Counted from the first letter of the stretch, positions 1 through 10,906 are shown. The stretch is DNA of 64,000 nucleotides from Vibrio gazogenes (GCF_023920225.1 NZ_CP092587.1:186001-250000), one strand, 5' to 3'. The notes: generated from the letters alone by a model not told the origin. Made by a program: numbers and translations.

Positions 1-49
1 TTATTCATAAAATTAATAATATATTAAATAAGAACACAGGGTGGAATCT

Positions 50-1168
50 ATGAAAAAAGCACTAATCACTGGGATTACCGGTCAAGATGGATCTTACCTT
101 GCGGAGTTTTTATTAGAAAAAGGGTATGAAGTGCATGGAATTAAAAGGCGTGCTTCCTCTTTTAATACACAAAGAATTGATCACTTATATCAAGATCCCC
201 ATACCCTAAATCCAAAATTAAAGCTCCACTATGGTGATTTAACGGATAGCTCAAACTTAACCAGAATTATAGAACAGATTCGTCCAGACGAAGTGTATAA
301 CCTAGGGGCTCAATCCCATGTGGCGGTATCGTTTGAATCTCCGGAATATACGGCTGATGTTGACGCTATGGGAACATTACGTTTATTAGAGGCGATTCGC
401 TTTCTGGGATTAGAGAAAACCACTCGTTTCTATCAGGCTTCAACATCAGAGTTATATGGGTTAGTGCAAGAAACCCCTCAAAGAGAGACGACACCTTTTT
501 ATCCTCGTTCTCCTTATGCCGTGGCTAAACTTTATGCCTACTGGATTACAGTAAATTACCGAGAAAGCTACGGAATGTACGCATGTAATGGCATTTTATT
601 CAATCATGAATCTCCTCGGCGTGGTGAAACCTTTGTGACTCGAAAAATTACCCGAGGGCTTACAAACATTGCACAAGGACTGGAAGAGTGTCTGTATATG
701 GGCAATATGGATGCACTTCGTGACTGGGGACATGCGAAAGATTACGTACAGATGCAATGGTTGATGCTTCAGCAGGAAAAACCTGAAGATTTTGTAATTG
801 CTACAGGCGTTCAATATTCTGTTCGTCAGTTCATTATTTGGAGTGCAGCCGAGCTCGGTATTGAGTTGGAGTTTCGGGGCGAAGGCGTTGATGAAGTTGC
901 GGTTATCACGTCTATCCATGGAGACAAAACGCCAGCACTGAAAACTGGGGATGTTATCGTGAGAGTGGATCCGAGTTACTTTCGTCCGGCAGAAGTTGAA
1001 ACTCTGCTGGGAGATCCTAGCCATGCAAAACAGAAATTAGGCTGGGAGCCGATAACGACAGTTCAAGAAATGTGCTCAGAAATGGTTGCTGAAGACCTGA
1101 AAATAGCCCAGCAACATGCGTTTATGAAAGCAAACGGTTTTGATGTCCCTGTTTCTTTGGAGAACTAA
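50..1168 (+). CDS. gmd: GDP-mannose 4,6-dehydratase
   Basis: Converts GDP-D-mannose to GDP-4-keto-6-deoxy-D-mannose, the first committed step to GDP-L-fucose and related deoxy sugars, in the cytosol with bound NADP. The 372-residue product is full length. It opens with the Rossmann motif GITGQDGSY, carries STSELYG at 131-137 and the short-chain-dehydrogenase active site YAVAK at 156-160, followed by the family segment [12 protein letters not shown] chose the ATG at 50 over an in-frame GTG at 41 because the G-rich GGGTGG (39-44) sits at ribosome-binding distance from it. It ends one base before fcl, so the two are probably co-translated. Upstream sequence is cut by the window edge, so it may not be the first gene of its operon. 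Confidence 0.96.
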   Translation: MKKALITGITGQDGSYLAEFLLEKGYEVHGIKRRASSFNTQRIDHLYQDPHTLNPKLKLHYGDLTDSSNLTRIIEQIRPDEVYNLGAQSHVAVSFESPEYTADVDAMGTLRLLEAIRFLGLEKTTRFYQASTSELYGLVQETPQRETTPFYPRSPYAVAKLYAYWITVNYRESYGMYACNGILFNHESPRRGETFVTRKITRGLTNIAQGLEECLYMGNMDALRDWGHAKDYVQMQWLMLQQEKPEDFVIATGVQYSVRQFIIWSAAELGIELEFRGEGVDEVAVITSIHGDKTPALKTGDVIVRVDPSYFRPAEVETLLGDPSHAKQKLGWEPITTVQEMCSEMVAEDLKIAQQHAFMKANGFDVPVSLEN

Positions 1169-1169
1169 A

Positions 1170-2144
1170 ATGACGAACTTAAATGCCCGAATCTTTGTCG
1201 CTGGCCACAATGGTATGGTTGGCCGTGCAATTGTTCGTCAATTACAGCGTCGAGGATATCAAGATATTGTCACCCGTTCCTCTAAAGAATTGGATTTAAG
1301 AAATCAGGCTCAAGTTGCGGCTTTTTTCGCTGAGCAGCAGATCGATGAAGTCTATTTGGCAGCGGCTAAAGTCGGTGGGATTCACGCGAACAATACATAT
1401 CCGGCTGATTTTATTTACGATAATTTGATGATTGAAACGAATGTAATTCATCAGGCGTATGCGAATGGGGTTAATAAGTTGCTGTTTCTTGGCTCTTCTT
1501 GTATTTATCCAAAGTTAGCTGCACAGCCGATGTCGGAGTCGGAGCTTCTGAATGGCTATCTTGAGCCGACGAATGAGCCTTATGCAATTGCTAAAATTAC
1601 CGGTATCAAATTGTGTGAGTCGTACAATCGTCAATATGGTGTAGATTACCGCAGTGTGATGCCAACCAATCTTTATGGCCCGGGAGATAACTATCACCCC
1701 GAGAATAGTCATGTCGTTCCTGCATTAATTCGTCGTATTCATGAAGCAAAACTATCCGGGTTGGCGGAAGTTGTGATTTGGGGAACCGGCTCACCGAAAA
1801 GAGAGTTTCTACATGTAGATGATATGGCTGAGGCCTGTGTTTTTGTTATGAATCTGGATGATTCTGTTTATCAAAAAAATACCCAGCCGATGCTCAGTCA
1901 TATCAATGTGGGAACCGGACAGGATTGTACGATTCTGGAACTTGCTCAAACGATTGCAAAAGTCGTGGGGTTTAAGGGGAAAATAACAACTGATCCGACG
2001 AAACCAGATGGAACACCTCGTAAGCTTATGAGTGTTGATCGGCTGAAAACTCTGGGTTGGCAGGCTCAAATTGATCTTGAGAATGGTTTAAGTAATGCTT
2101 ATCAGTGGTTTATCGAACATCAGCAAGAATTGAGAGGTATTTAG
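1170..2144 (+). CDS. fcl: GDP-L-fucose synthase (epimerase/reductase)
   Basis: Bifunctional 3,5-epimerase/4-reductase that turns the Gmd product into GDP-L-fucose using NADPH. The 324-residue protein has the nucleotide-binding motif GHNGMVG at 12-18, SSCIYPK at 109-115 and the catalytic YAIAK at 138-142, then [16 protein letters not shown], all characteristic of Fcl/WcaG. The ATG at 1170 is preceded by TTTGGAGA; an in-frame TTG/ATG pair at 1140/1143 inside gmd lacks such a site. With gmd it predicts fucose, or a sugar derived from it, in the surface polysaccharide. The next gene begins at or just after its stop codon. Confidence 0.96.
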   Translation: MTNLNARIFVAGHNGMVGRAIVRQLQRRGYQDIVTRSSKELDLRNQAQVAAFFAEQQIDEVYLAAAKVGGIHANNTYPADFIYDNLMIETNVIHQAYANGVNKLLFLGSSCIYPKLAAQPMSESELLNGYLEPTNEPYAIAKITGIKLCESYNRQYGVDYRSVMPTNLYGPGDNYHPENSHVVPALIRRIHEAKLSGLAEVVIWGTGSPKREFLHVDDMAEACVFVMNLDDSVYQKNTQPMLSHINVGTGQDCTILELAQTIAKVVGFKGKITTDPTKPDGTPRKLMSVDRLKTLGWQAQIDLENGLSNAYQWFIEHQQELRGI

Positions 2145-3020
2145 GTGTTACAAGATTGCATGGAAGGTGGGAGAGAATTGACTTATGGTGTCAAACAAGG
2201 GTCTCCTAAACAGCCGCTGATTACTATTATTACCTCTACCTTTAATGCAGCAAAGGACTTGCATTGGACTATAGAATCTATCCGAGCTCAAAGTTATCCG
2301 AATATTCAGTGGATTATTGCCGATGGTGCATCAAAGGATGGCACGGTTGAGATTCTTAAACAAAATGAGGATGTGATAGACTATTGGTTTAGTGAACCGG
2401 ATTCTGGGATCTACGATGCCTGGAATAAAGCATTGCCATATATCAAAGGTGAATGGGTTCAGTTTTTAGGTGCAGGGGATGAATTGTATTCTAAAGATAC
2501 TCTGTCATATGTTGCTTCTGTGATGAGCTTGGTTTCCGTGCGTGAACACCGAATTATCTATGGAAAGATTTGTTTGATTTCTGAAGTAACCAGAGAGGTG
2601 ATTTGTGAGCGTGGAATTCCTTGGCATGAAATGAAAAATAAGTGGCAAGGAATGAGACCCATGTTACCTATGCATCCGGAAGTCTATCATCATTGTAGTT
2701 TATTTAAAGAAATAGGTAAATTTGATACTAGCTATAAAATAGCTGCTGATTCTGATTTTCTTCTGAAATGTAAGAGAATAACAGAATTTTTTTATATTGA
2801 TTATTGCATTGATCGAATGCTGGATGGTGGTGTTTCATCGAATCCTAAAATGGCAAATCAACAAATATATGAGTTGGTTAAATTATCTAGAAACAATGAT
2901 TATAAAATCCCTTTGCTTCTCTTTTTTAGAGAGGTTATAAAGTATAAGATAAAAGAAATTTTATATAGATTATCACCTGTTTTGTTTTTAAAGTTAAAAA
3001 AAATATATGGACGAAATTAA
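2145..3020 (+). CDS. Glycosyltransferase family 2
   Basis: Cytoplasmic GT-A fold glycosyltransferase that should add one sugar to the lipid-linked repeat unit. The N-terminal domain shows PLITIITSTFNAAKDL, an acceptor/donor segment with DGASKDGT, and SEPDSGIYDAWNKAL, as in colanic-acid WcaE-like GT2 enzymes. The donor cannot be read from sequence. The start is uncertain: GTG at 2145 abuts the fcl stop, ATG is at 2160, and TTG at 2178 has the best ribosome-binding site (GGAAGGTGGGAGAG just before it). The last third turns AT-rich, marking entry into the atypical segment. It overlaps the following polymerase gene by 14 bases. Confidence 0.87.
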   Translation: MLQDCMEGGRELTYGVKQGSPKQPLITIITSTFNAAKDLHWTIESIRAQSYPNIQWIIADGASKDGTVEILKQNEDVIDYWFSEPDSGIYDAWNKALPYIKGEWVQFLGAGDELYSKDTLSYVASVMSLVSVREHRIIYGKICLISEVTREVICERGIPWHEMKNKWQGMRPMLPMHPEVYHHCSLFKEIGKFDTSYKIAADSDFLLKCKRITEFFYIDYCIDRMLDGGVSSNPKMANQQIYELVKLSRNNDYKIPLLLFFREVIKYKIKEILYRLSPVLFLKLKKIYGRN

Positions 3021-4269
3021 ATGTGATTTAATGTTATTAACGGGTATTTTTCTTCTGAAATTTTCAGTTTTTTTTTCGTGGATGAGTAGGAAAAATATTT
3101 TGTGGATAGGACCTATTCCTAGTGTCTTAGTATCATTTTTTATTCCAGTTATTATTTTTGGAAATTACTTCTACTCAATTGATAATGTATATGAAGTTTA
3201 TTCCTATATGATTTTTTTTGGAGGTGTTAGCTTTTTAATTGGTATTCTACTTGGTCGATATATTCCCATGATATCATTTGGGTTGTATCCAACAGCATCA
3301 TATATTAGTAGTTCACAGTATACCAACATGTTAAGAAAATATGTATTATATCTACTGGTTATTTCTTGTGTTGGTATGATAATATCGTTTATTATTATGG
3401 GCTTTGTACCGATGTTTGCTGCAGATCCTTTAAATGCAAAGTTTTTCAGAGGAGAATATCATGACAAATATATGAGAATAGCAATTTTATACAGATTATC
3501 TAGTCAGTTGATTCCTATTCTAATTCCTATATCTATTGTGCTTCTATATAAGAAATTCAATTTGATTTTATCTTTTTGGGTTTTTATATCCTTAATTGTT
3601 TTGGCGTTAACTTTACAAAGAGTTTCATTTGCTTCCGGTGTTTTGTCTGCATTGATGATTATTTCTGCATTCAAGGGACGAATGTATTTGGTTGTATATA
3701 TATTTATTTATATTCTAATATTTATATTTGGATCTGCTCTTTCTGCTATCTTAGGAATAGGAGTAAACATGACAGGAGGAATCGATCTGAGAGCTATTCT
3801 CCTTGGAGCCCCAGATCTATTTGATCAGCTTACTTTCCTAAGAAAATTTTTAGTTGAAAAAGAGTATACATATGGAATGACTTTCTGGGGAGGGCTTGTA
3901 CCAGGAGCTTATCAGTGGAATCCATCCGTATATACCCTTCATGTAGTTAATGATGGAGCTGATATTAATGGTTTAGCTTCTGGGGGATTAAGATTATTAA
4001 GTCCTGTTTGGGGTTTTGTATCTTTTGGTTATGTAGGTGTGGTTTTAGTTCCGTTCTTTTCGGGGATTGTTTCAAGTATCTATGTGAAAATGATAAGAAA
4101 ATATAGTAATGATATTATTAAATATACAATTATGGTTACGTATTATAATATATTTATCGGATTTTTTATTAACTTCTATACTATGTCAATGTATTCACTT
4201 CCTAACATGATGTTCTTATTTTTCTTAATTTATTCTAATAATTTAATTATGAAAAAGAAAATAAATTAA
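3007..4269 (+). CDS. Wzy-like oligosaccharide repeat-unit polymerase
   Basis: Multi-pass inner-membrane protein of 420 residues, with roughly ten hydrophobic segments and a large loop in the C-terminal half (about residues 255-330). That is the usual topology of O-antigen or capsule polymerases, which join undecaprenyl-linked repeats in the periplasm. Sequence conservation in Wzy is poor, so the call rests on topology, length and position among glycosyltransferases. A Wzx flippase is the main alternative but usually has 12 regular helices without a big loop. Codon use is strongly AT-rich; 3121-3180 contains only 14 G+C of 60 bases. The start is weak: ATG 3007 overlaps the upstream gene and ATG 3031 is an alternative, neither with a clear ribosome-binding site. 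Confidence 0.78.
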   Translation: MDEIKCDLMLLTGIFLLKFSVFFSWMSRKNILWIGPIPSVLVSFFIPVIIFGNYFYSIDNVYEVYSYMIFFGGVSFLIGILLGRYIPMISFGLYPTASYISSSQYTNMLRKYVLYLLVISCVGMIISFIIMGFVPMFAADPLNAKFFRGEYHDKYMRIAILYRLSSQLIPILIPISIVLLYKKFNLILSFWVFISLIVLALTLQRVSFASGVLSALMIISAFKGRMYLVVYIFIYILIFIFGSALSAILGIGVNMTGGIDLRAILLGAPDLFDQLTFLRKFLVEKEYTYGMTFWGGLVPGAYQWNPSVYTLHVVNDGADINGLASGGLRLLSPVWGFVSFGYVGVVLVPFFSGIVSSIYVKMIRKYSNDIIKYTIMVTYYNIFIGFFINFYTMSMYSLPNMMFLFFLIYSNNLIMKKKIN

Positions 4270-4357
4270 TGCAAAAGAAAGGATGTATTGTAGCTGCCAA
4301 TGTGGGAAAGGTCACTTTCGAGTGAATGATTAAGAATGCTAATGAAAAGAGGAAATA

Positions 4358-5389
4358 ATGAAAATTCTCATAATTTCAGCTAGAAACTTTGGTGATAGTG
4401 TAATTATTACTCATCTAATTGAAAATATAAATACTGATAATTTGTATATTGATGTCCTAACTCGAAAGGAGTTTATTCCAATTTTTCGTCATTGTAAATG
4501 TATTCATAAGATATATACGGAAAATTTTCCAATGGGAACTTCTAAGAAGTTTAATATAATTAATGCAATAAGTCTTCTTAAACGAATATTGAATCTGAGA
4601 AAATATAACTATGATATGGTATTCAATAATATCGGTGATTTCAGAGAGAATTTTTTAGGTTGGTCAATTGGTTCAAAAGAAAACATTTCAGTGAAGTGGT
4701 ATGAATCACATCCTGTCAACAGTATAATTCGTTCTGGTTTCCATATTTTTGTAGATAAGTATATAGAAATACCGAAAAACATATTGAATATTTATCAAGT
4801 TCAGAAATATATTAAATTCAAGTTATTTGGTGGGTCAGATTCAACAGAAAACATAATACAATCAATGGATTACTCATTCAATATAATTGCTATCCATCCT
4901 TATGCAAGTCAAAGAAGCAAGTTTTGGGAGTATGAAAATTGGATTCAATTAATTGAACAGTTCGGAACTGAGGAGAGGAAAGTTATTGTTTTTTGTTCTC
5001 CAAGTGAAAGAGATGAATTAGATTGTGCTTTCTCAAGTGTAAAGAAAAAAATATTCATTGTTGCCAAAGGTATTGATGAGTTTTTAGAAACATTGAAATG
5101 TGTAACTGTTTTTATAGGACTTGATAGTTTTTCTATACATGCAGCATATATGATGAATGTACCGAATTTAATTATGCTTAATGGTGCTAATGATTCAAGA
5201 GTATGGGCGCCTCCTATGGTAGAAGTTTTTGGTGGAGGAAGTAATTGCGAACACTATCCTTGTTATAATAAACCGAAGTGTATAGGAAAGGAATATGAAT
5301 ATATTTGTATGAGATCGATTAAAACGGATGATATTGTGAAAAAGATAAGAGAAATGGAAGTGAATGTTTCCTTTAAAGGTGATGAATGA
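4358..5389 (+). CDS. Glycosyltransferase family 9 (heptosyltransferase-like)
   Basis: A 343-residue GT-B type transferase. The N-terminal MKILIISARNFGDSVI matches the start of ADP-heptose:LPS heptosyltransferases, and the C-terminal GLDSFSIHAAYMMNVPNLIML corresponds to the conserved GxDSGxxHxAxxxxxPxxxL block, with Phe where Gly is usual. It probably transfers a sugar within repeat-unit assembly rather than to the LPS core, given the location. The ATG at 4358 is preceded by AAGAGGAAAT. The C-terminus carries several Cys (CEHYPCYNKPKC, then CMR), common in this subgroup. It is very AT-rich like its upstream neighbour and overlaps the next gene by four bases (ATGA), implying translational coupling. 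Confidence 0.84.
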   Translation: MKILIISARNFGDSVIITHLIENINTDNLYIDVLTRKEFIPIFRHCKCIHKIYTENFPMGTSKKFNIINAISLLKRILNLRKYNYDMVFNNIGDFRENFLGWSIGSKENISVKWYESHPVNSIIRSGFHIFVDKYIEIPKNILNIYQVQKYIKFKLFGGSDSTENIIQSMDYSFNIIAIHPYASQRSKFWEYENWIQLIEQFGTEERKVIVFCSPSERDELDCAFSSVKKKIFIVAKGIDEFLETLKCVTVFIGLDSFSIHAAYMMNVPNLIMLNGANDSRVWAPPMVEVFGGGSNCEHYPCYNKPKCIGKEYEYICMRSIKTDDIVKKIREMEVNVSFKGDE

Positions 5390-6309
5390 CTAAAGTTTCT
5401 ATATTTGTTCCTACATATAATGCAGGAGCGTTGTGGTCTAACTGGATCTCTCTTTATCATCAGTGCGCGATATACGAACCGATTCGACTTTTTTGTATAG
5501 ATTCTGCATCTTCTGACCAAACAAGAGTTCTAATAGAAAGTACGGCATTTCAGGTGATTGAAATAAAAAAAGAAGATTTTAATCATGGTGGAACCAGAAA
5601 CCTATCGTTGAGTTTATCTGATGATGATATTTTTTTATTCATGACTCAAGATGCCTTGCTTGTATCTAAAGAGTCCATTGCGGAAATGATTAAGCCATTT
5701 GCGGATAATTCTGTCGCAGCTGTCTGTGGACGGCAGCTCCCTCATGATGATGCTAATCCTATTGCTCGACATCTTCGTTTATTTAATTATCCTGAACAAA
5801 GCAGGGTTGTATCTAAAAAAGATAGCCAAGCTTATGGCCTTAAAACTGTATTTTTATCCAACTCTTTTGCCGCATACCGAGCCTCTGCATTGAGATCATT
5901 AGGTGGTTTTCCTAATGATGTTATTTTTGGTGAAGATATGTATCTGGCCGCAAAGATGATCTTGAACGGATATAAAATTGCTTACGCTGATAAAGCCTGT
6001 GTTAAGCATTCTCATAACTATACGTTGATGCAAGAGTTGAGGCGATATTTTGATATTGGTGTATACCATGCAACTGAGCCTTGGATCCAGCAAGAATTTG
6101 GTGGGGCCGGTGGCGAAGGAAAACGCTTTATTATCTCCGAATTGAAGTATCTGTTGAAGCATGCGCCACTTTGGATCCCTAGAGCTTGTATTACGAATCT
6201 ATGCAAAATCATTGGTTATAAATTAGGAAAGAATTATAAGAGCGTTCCTCATTCACTAAGATTGAAGCTGAGTATGCACAAAGCTTATTGGTCACAGAAA
6301 CAACGTTAA
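5386..6309 (+). CDS. Glycosyltransferase family 2, rhamnosyltransferase-like
   Basis: A 307-residue GT2 enzyme. It starts VSIFVPTYNAGALW, carries the block FNHGGTRN typical of bacterial rhamnosyltransferases (RfbN/WfgR-like), then TQDA for metal/nucleotide binding and GEDMYLAAKM as the acceptor-side acidic motif. It probably adds a deoxyhexose to the growing repeat; dTDP-rhamnose genes are not in the window, so donor specificity is unproven and GDP-fucose is an alternative given gmd-fcl. The start overlaps the GT9 stop by four bases. Composition returns toward the genome average in its second half. Confidence 0.85.
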   Translation: MTKVSIFVPTYNAGALWSNWISLYHQCAIYEPIRLFCIDSASSDQTRVLIESTAFQVIEIKKEDFNHGGTRNLSLSLSDDDIFLFMTQDALLVSKESIAEMIKPFADNSVAAVCGRQLPHDDANPIARHLRLFNYPEQSRVVSKKDSQAYGLKTVFLSNSFAAYRASALRSLGGFPNDVIFGEDMYLAAKMILNGYKIAYADKACVKHSHNYTLMQELRRYFDIGVYHATEPWIQQEFGGAGGEGKRFIISELKYLLKHAPLWIPRACITNLCKIIGYKLGKNYKSVPHSLRLKLSMHKAYWSQKQR

Positions 6310-6359
6310 CAGTTTTCTGCTAATTAGCTCTGAACTATTCTTGAAAAGGTTATAAATAG

Positions 6360-7766
6360 ATGATCCTTCCTGTCATTATGTGCGGTGGAGCGGGCAGTCG
6401 ACTCTGGCCGCTCTCTCGGACGGCTTACCCAAAACAATTTTTGTCACTCGTATCTGAACAGACCATGTTGCAAGATACGGTGCATCGTCTGGACACACTC
6501 GCCAAGTCCGATCCTCTATTTATATGCAATGAAGAGCATCGTTTTATTGTTGCTGAGCAATTGCGGAGTTGTGAAATGTCACATAGCGGGATCATATTAG
6601 AACCCGTGGGGAGAAATACGGCTCCTGCGATTGCACTTGCTGCACTGAAAGCATTGCAAAATGGTGATGACCCGTTATTGTTGATTCTTGCAGCAGATCA
6701 CGTGATTCAGGATTCAAAACGGTTTGTCGATGTAGTTGAGAGAGCTGTACCGCTGGCAGAACAAGGGAAATTGGTGACCTTTGGTATTGTTCCCACAAAA
6801 CCTCATACTGGGTACGGTTATATCCTGCAAGGGGAACCTTTGCCAACTGCTGGTTTTGAAGTCGCAGAATTTATCGAGAAACCCGATTTATCAACCGCTG
6901 AACACTATCTGCAGGTTGGTGGTTATTTGTGGAATAGTGGCATGTTCTTGTTTAAGGCATCTTGCTATCTTGAAGAATTGCGCCGCTTTCGACCAGATAT
7001 TTTCACAGCTTGCGAAACTGCTTTTATGCAAAGCCGTCTTGACCTAGATTTTATTAGAATCAATGCAGATGAATTCATGAGCTGCCCGGACGAGTCAATT
7101 GATTATGCGGTGATGGAAAATACGCAAAGTGCCGCTGTTATTCCTATGGATGCCGGTTGGAGTGATGTCGGCAGTTGGTCATCGCTTTGGGAAGTGAATC
7201 GTAAAGATCAGGACGGTAATACGTCACGTGGTGATGTCCTGATTGAACAGACAAGCAATAGTTATATTTACTCTGAAGATCGATTAGTCGCAGCTGTCGG
7301 TGTGGATGGGGTGGTTATTGTTGAGACAAAAGATGCGGTTCTGGTTGCCAACAAAGAGAAGGTTCAACTGGTTAAGCAGATCGTCGAGCAATTGAAAGAT
7401 ACGGACCGTTGCGAACACTTGCGCCATCGGGAAGTACTTCGTCCATGGGGATCCCATGATGAGATTGCTGAGGGTGAGCGCTATCTGGTCAAAAAAGTAA
7501 TGGTAAAACCTGGTCAGCGTACTGCAACACAAATGCATTATCACCGGGCGGAGCATTGGATTGTCGTTTCCGGTACTGCCAAAGTATATAATGGTGATAA
7601 AAGTTATCTCGTCAGTGAAAATGAATCGACCTATATTCCGATTGGTGCCCCACATGCATTTGAAAATCCTGGTAAAGTACCGCTGGAAATTATCGAGGTT
7701 CGCAGTGGTAGTTATTTAGCAGAAGACGATATTATTCGTTTGGATTCATATGGGGTTGGGTATTAA
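6360..7766 (+). CDS. manC: Mannose-1-phosphate guanylyltransferase / mannose-6-phosphate isomerase
   Basis: Bifunctional enzyme that isomerises fructose-6-P to mannose-6-P and forms GDP-mannose from mannose-1-P and GTP. The 468 residues match the type II family. The N-terminal nucleotidyltransferase has [12 protein letters not shown] with PKQF shortly after, and the active-site FIEKP. The C-terminal cupin carries [15 protein letters not shown] and ENESTYIP, the metal-binding isomerase signature. It supplies the GDP-mannose used by gmd. The stop shares one base with the start of manB (TAATG), showing tight coupling. Confidence 0.97.
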   Translation: MILPVIMCGGAGSRLWPLSRTAYPKQFLSLVSEQTMLQDTVHRLDTLAKSDPLFICNEEHRFIVAEQLRSCEMSHSGIILEPVGRNTAPAIALAALKALQNGDDPLLLILAADHVIQDSKRFVDVVERAVPLAEQGKLVTFGIVPTKPHTGYGYILQGEPLPTAGFEVAEFIEKPDLSTAEHYLQVGGYLWNSGMFLFKASCYLEELRRFRPDIFTACETAFMQSRLDLDFIRINADEFMSCPDESIDYAVMENTQSAAVIPMDAGWSDVGSWSSLWEVNRKDQDGNTSRGDVLIEQTSNSYIYSEDRLVAAVGVDGVVIVETKDAVLVANKEKVQLVKQIVEQLKDTDRCEHLRHREVLRPWGSHDEIAEGERYLVKKVMVKPGQRTATQMHYHRAEHWIVVSGTAKVYNGDKSYLVSENESTYIPIGAPHAFENPGKVPLEIIEVRSGSYLAEDDIIRLDSYGVGY

Positions 7767-9133
7767 TGCAGTCACTCACTTGTTTTAAAGCTTATGATAT
7801 TCGGGGACGATTGGGAGATGAACTGAATGAAGATATTGCTTATCGCATAGGCAGAGCCTATGCCGAACATCTTCATCCTCAATGTATTGTTATTGGTGGC
7901 GATGTCCGTTTAAGTTCTGAATCACTGAAGATGGCGCTAGCCAACGGTTTGCAAGATGGCGGTGTCGATGTGATTGATATCGGGATGACCGGAACGGAAG
8001 AAATCTACTTCGCAGCTCAATCATTGCCAGTTGATGGTGGTATTGAAGTGACAGCGAGCCACAATCCGATGGATTACAACGGGATGAAGCTGGTTCGTGA
8101 AGGTGCGAGACCGATTAGCGGTAATAGTGGCTTAAGAGAAATCCAGCAGTTAGCGGAACAGAATGAGTTTTCTCCGGTGGAAAAGTGTGGTGTTTATCGT
8201 AAACAAGATCATTTGTCTTCTTATGTTGATCATTTGATGACTTATATTTTCCCTGAAAACTTTCGACCACTGAAGATTGTGGTCAACTCCGGTAACGGTG
8301 CTGCTGGACATGTGATTGATGAAATTGAGCGACGGTTTCAGGATTTAAATATTCCGGTGACTTTTGTCAAAGTACATCATGAAGCTGACGGCAACTTCCC
8401 GAATGGCATCCCGAATCCCCTGTTACCTGAGTGTCGAGCAGATACATCAAAGGCTGTGGTTGAGCACCAGGCTGATTTTGGGATTGCATGGGATGGGGAT
8501 TTTGACCGTTGCTTTCTGTTTGATGAAACAGGGGCATTTATCGAAGGGTACTATATTGTCGGTTTACTGGCTGAAGCATTCCTGAAGAAACACCCCGGTA
8601 GTAAGATCATTCATGACCCTCGATTATTCTGGAATACTATTGATGTCGTCCAACGAGCTGGAGGAGTCCCAATACTTTCTAAAACGGGTCATGCTTTTAT
8701 TAAAGAGCGGATGCGTCGTGAAGATGCGATCTATGGTGGTGAGATGAGTGCTCATCACTATTTTAAAACTTTCGGATATTGTGATAGTGGCATGATACCG
8801 TGGTTATTAATTGCTGAACTGCTTTGTGTAAAAGAAATGAGACTTTCTCAAACAGTACAGAAAACAATTTTAGCTTATCCCTCTTCAGGAGAAATTAATT
8901 CTAAATTAGATAATCCTATTGAGGCAATTACTCGGATCAGGAATGCTTTTAAGGATGATGCACGAGTTGTTGATGAAACGGATGGTATTAGTATGGAATT
9001 TGTTGACTGGCGGTTTAATTTGCGATATTCAAATACTGAACCGGTTGTCCGTTTAAATGTTGAATCAAAAGCAAATTCCTCTCTGATGGAAAATAAAACT
9101 ACAGATATACTCACCTTATTAAGGAAGGGTTAA
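7766..9133 (+). CDS. manB: Phosphomannomutase
   Basis: Interconverts mannose-6-P and mannose-1-P, feeding ManC. The 455-residue alpha-D-phosphohexomutase has the catalytic serine loop [13 protein letters not shown], the metal loop DGDFDRC, the sugar-binding loop [10 protein letters not shown] and the phosphate-binding [14 protein letters not shown] near the end. Length and motif order match CpsG/RfbK. It is translationally coupled to manC and is the last gene of this run; 255 AT-rich bases separate it from the wbaP-like gene. Confidence 0.96.
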   Translation: MQSLTCFKAYDIRGRLGDELNEDIAYRIGRAYAEHLHPQCIVIGGDVRLSSESLKMALANGLQDGGVDVIDIGMTGTEEIYFAAQSLPVDGGIEVTASHNPMDYNGMKLVREGARPISGNSGLREIQQLAEQNEFSPVEKCGVYRKQDHLSSYVDHLMTYIFPENFRPLKIVVNSGNGAAGHVIDEIERRFQDLNIPVTFVKVHHEADGNFPNGIPNPLLPECRADTSKAVVEHQADFGIAWDGDFDRCFLFDETGAFIEGYYIVGLLAEAFLKKHPGSKIIHDPRLFWNTIDVVQRAGGVPILSKTGHAFIKERMRREDAIYGGEMSAHHYFKTFGYCDSGMIPWLLIAELLCVKEMRLSQTVQKTILAYPSSGEINSKLDNPIEAITRIRNAFKDDARVVDETDGISMEFVDWRFNLRYSNTEPVVRLNVESKANSSLMENKTTDILTLLRKG

Positions 9134-9218
9134 TACTATATTAATGTAAACAGTATATCTTTTATTTAATTTTTATTATTGTTATCTCTAATTAATTTAT
9201 AATGATGATATTATTTTT

Positions 9219-9238
9219 AAATAAACATATGTTTATTT
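9219..9238. promoter_or_regulatory. 20-bp perfect palindrome, candidate operator upstream of wbaP
   Basis: AAATAAACAT is followed directly by its reverse complement, centred on CATATG, in the 255-base AT-rich gap between manB and the wbaP-like gene. A perfect palindrome without loop suits a dimeric DNA-binding protein better than a terminator. No JUMPstart or ops-like sequence is visible in the same gap. The binding protein is unknown. Confidence 0.35.
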
Positions 9239-9388
9239 TAAAAAAATCACAGTCCATATTGATAACTATGGATATATTTTGAGTGTCTGTTAGCAGAATT
9301 GAATAGAAACCAACTCGAAAAACAGCAACCAGTTTGTTTATAGCATATAATTTTTATACTGCTCGTCTCACAGGATTAGTGTCACTCT

Positions 9389-10846
9389 ATGGAACATATT
9401 ACATCACCGGCTCGAGAGTTACTTGTAAAGCAATCTCACTTCTCAATGAAAATGAAAGTGAATAAGCTGACGCTCATTGCGTCTGATGTATTATCATTTT
9501 TTACTTCAATCTTGTTGGTTAATGTTTTTGAAAAACATCAGATTATTCTTGTTCAGAGAACAGGTATTTTGGGATGGCAGATTGCTACATTTCTTTTGTT
9601 AGGAGTGATGGCGATCCTTTGGTTTTGGGGAAGCAAGCGTCATTACAGTTATCGAAAGCCTTTTTGGGATGAGTTAAAAGATGTATTGGTGACGTTGTCG
9701 GTTATGGCTCTGGTCTCTATCTCCATCAGTGCCATTTTTGGCCAAAACTATTCTGTGAGACAATGGTGGATGACATGGCTATTTGTTTTCATTTTGCTTC
9801 CTTCTTTACGCTATTTAGCGAAATTCTTACTGAATAAAGCAAATATTTGGAAAATGCCTTGTGTCATTATTGGTGATGCTGAAAATGCGAAAGATGTGCT
9901 CTTGGCGATAGAAAGTGAACCCTCAACCGGGTTTGAAGTTCTCGCTGTGGTTGAGCCTTCAGGGGAAGCTAGAACTGATGAAGTTTTTGGAATTTCTTAT
10001 ATTAGCCGAGCTGATTTTTTCCAGAGTTCGAATGAGTTCCACAAGGTATTTATTGCACTGGAAAAAGACCAAAGCGGGTTGAGAGAGTGCTGGATTCGTG
10101 AATTGTATAAACGAGGTATTCGTGACATTTCCATCGTCCCAGCCTTGCGTGGTGTTCCCCTTTATGGCACTGATATCTCCCATTTCTTTAGCCATGAAGT
10201 CATGATGTTACGATTGAAGAATAATCTGCCGCGTAAATCTTCACGCTTTGTTAAACGTTTGTTCGATATTGTGGGTTCTGCAACATTACTCGTGTTACTC
10301 GCACCATTTTTCTTATTTATTGCTTGGAGAGTCTCACGTGACGGTGGTTCCGTGACTTACGGGCATGAACGTATCGGACTGAACGGTAAAAAATTCAACT
10401 GTCTGAAATTTCGTTCGATGGTGATGAATTCTCAAGAGTTGCTGGATGAACTGTTAGCAACCGATCCGGCAGCGAAGGCTGAGTGGGATCAATGGTTTAA
10501 ATTAAAACAAGATCCGCGGGTTACCTCAATTGGCCGTTTCTTGCGTGAGACCAGTCTGGATGAATTACCGCAGTTATGGAATGTACTGAAAGGCGAAATG
10601 AGCTTGGTCGGGCCAAGACCTATTATCGATGAAGAGCTACAACGCTATGGAGATGATGCGGACTATTACCTGTGCGCCAAGCCGGGTGTATCCGGGCTTT
10701 GGCAAGTTAGCGGACGGAGCGACACGGATTATAAGACCCGGGTTTACTTAGATTGTTGGTATGTCAAAAACTGGTCGCTTTGGAACGATATTGTCATTTT
10801 ATTTAAAACCGTTCACGTTGTGTTTCGTCGAGATGGAGCCTATTAA
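9389..10846 (+). CDS. wbaP: Undecaprenyl-phosphate sugar phosphotransferase, WbaP type
   Basis: Initiates repeat-unit synthesis by moving a sugar-1-phosphate (galactose in classical WbaP, glucose in WcaJ) from a UDP-sugar to undecaprenyl phosphate at the inner membrane. The 485 residues show the full polyprenyl-glycosylphosphotransferase layout: four N-terminal hydrophobic helices (about 30-160), a Rossmann-like domain, another hydrophobic segment near 300, and the catalytic domain with [30 protein letters not shown] and [10 protein letters not shown]. The ending [18 protein letters not shown] fits WbaP. It follows a long leader and probably has its own promoter. Galactose versus glucose specificity cannot be decided here. 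Confidence 0.88.
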   Translation: MEHITSPARELLVKQSHFSMKMKVNKLTLIASDVLSFFTSILLVNVFEKHQIILVQRTGILGWQIATFLLLGVMAILWFWGSKRHYSYRKPFWDELKDVLVTLSVMALVSISISAIFGQNYSVRQWWMTWLFVFILLPSLRYLAKFLLNKANIWKMPCVIIGDAENAKDVLLAIESEPSTGFEVLAVVEPSGEARTDEVFGISYISRADFFQSSNEFHKVFIALEKDQSGLRECWIRELYKRGIRDISIVPALRGVPLYGTDISHFFSHEVMMLRLKNNLPRKSSRFVKRLFDIVGSATLLVLLAPFFLFIAWRVSRDGGSVTYGHERIGLNGKKFNCLKFRSMVMNSQELLDELLATDPAAKAEWDQWFKLKQDPRVTSIGRFLRETSLDELPQLWNVLKGEMSLVGPRPIIDEELQRYGDDADYYLCAKPGVSGLWQVSGRSDTDYKTRVYLDCWYVKNWSLWNDIVILFKTVHVVFRRDGAY

Positions 10847-10859
10847 CCTATCTCTGACG

Positions 10860-10906
10860 TTCAAATATCGGGGATGTGGGTTGCTACAGACTCACCCCAA
10901 TATTTG
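10860..10906. terminator. Hairpin overlapping the 3' end of yjaG (convergent terminator candidate)
   Basis: TCAAATAT-C-GGGG at 10860-10872 pairs with CCCC-A-ATATTTGA at 10894-10906, and the loop holds a second partial stem (GTGGGT/ACTCAC). The element sits between convergent wbaP and yjaG and includes the yjaG stop codon. No U-run follows on either strand, so intrinsic termination is uncertain. Confidence 0.4.

Noticed and set aside
4269..4325. 18-codon open frame (MQKKGCIVAANVGKVTFE) between the polymerase and GT9 genes
   Set aside because: Too short, no family similarity and no ribosome-binding site; at most a relic of a lost gene.
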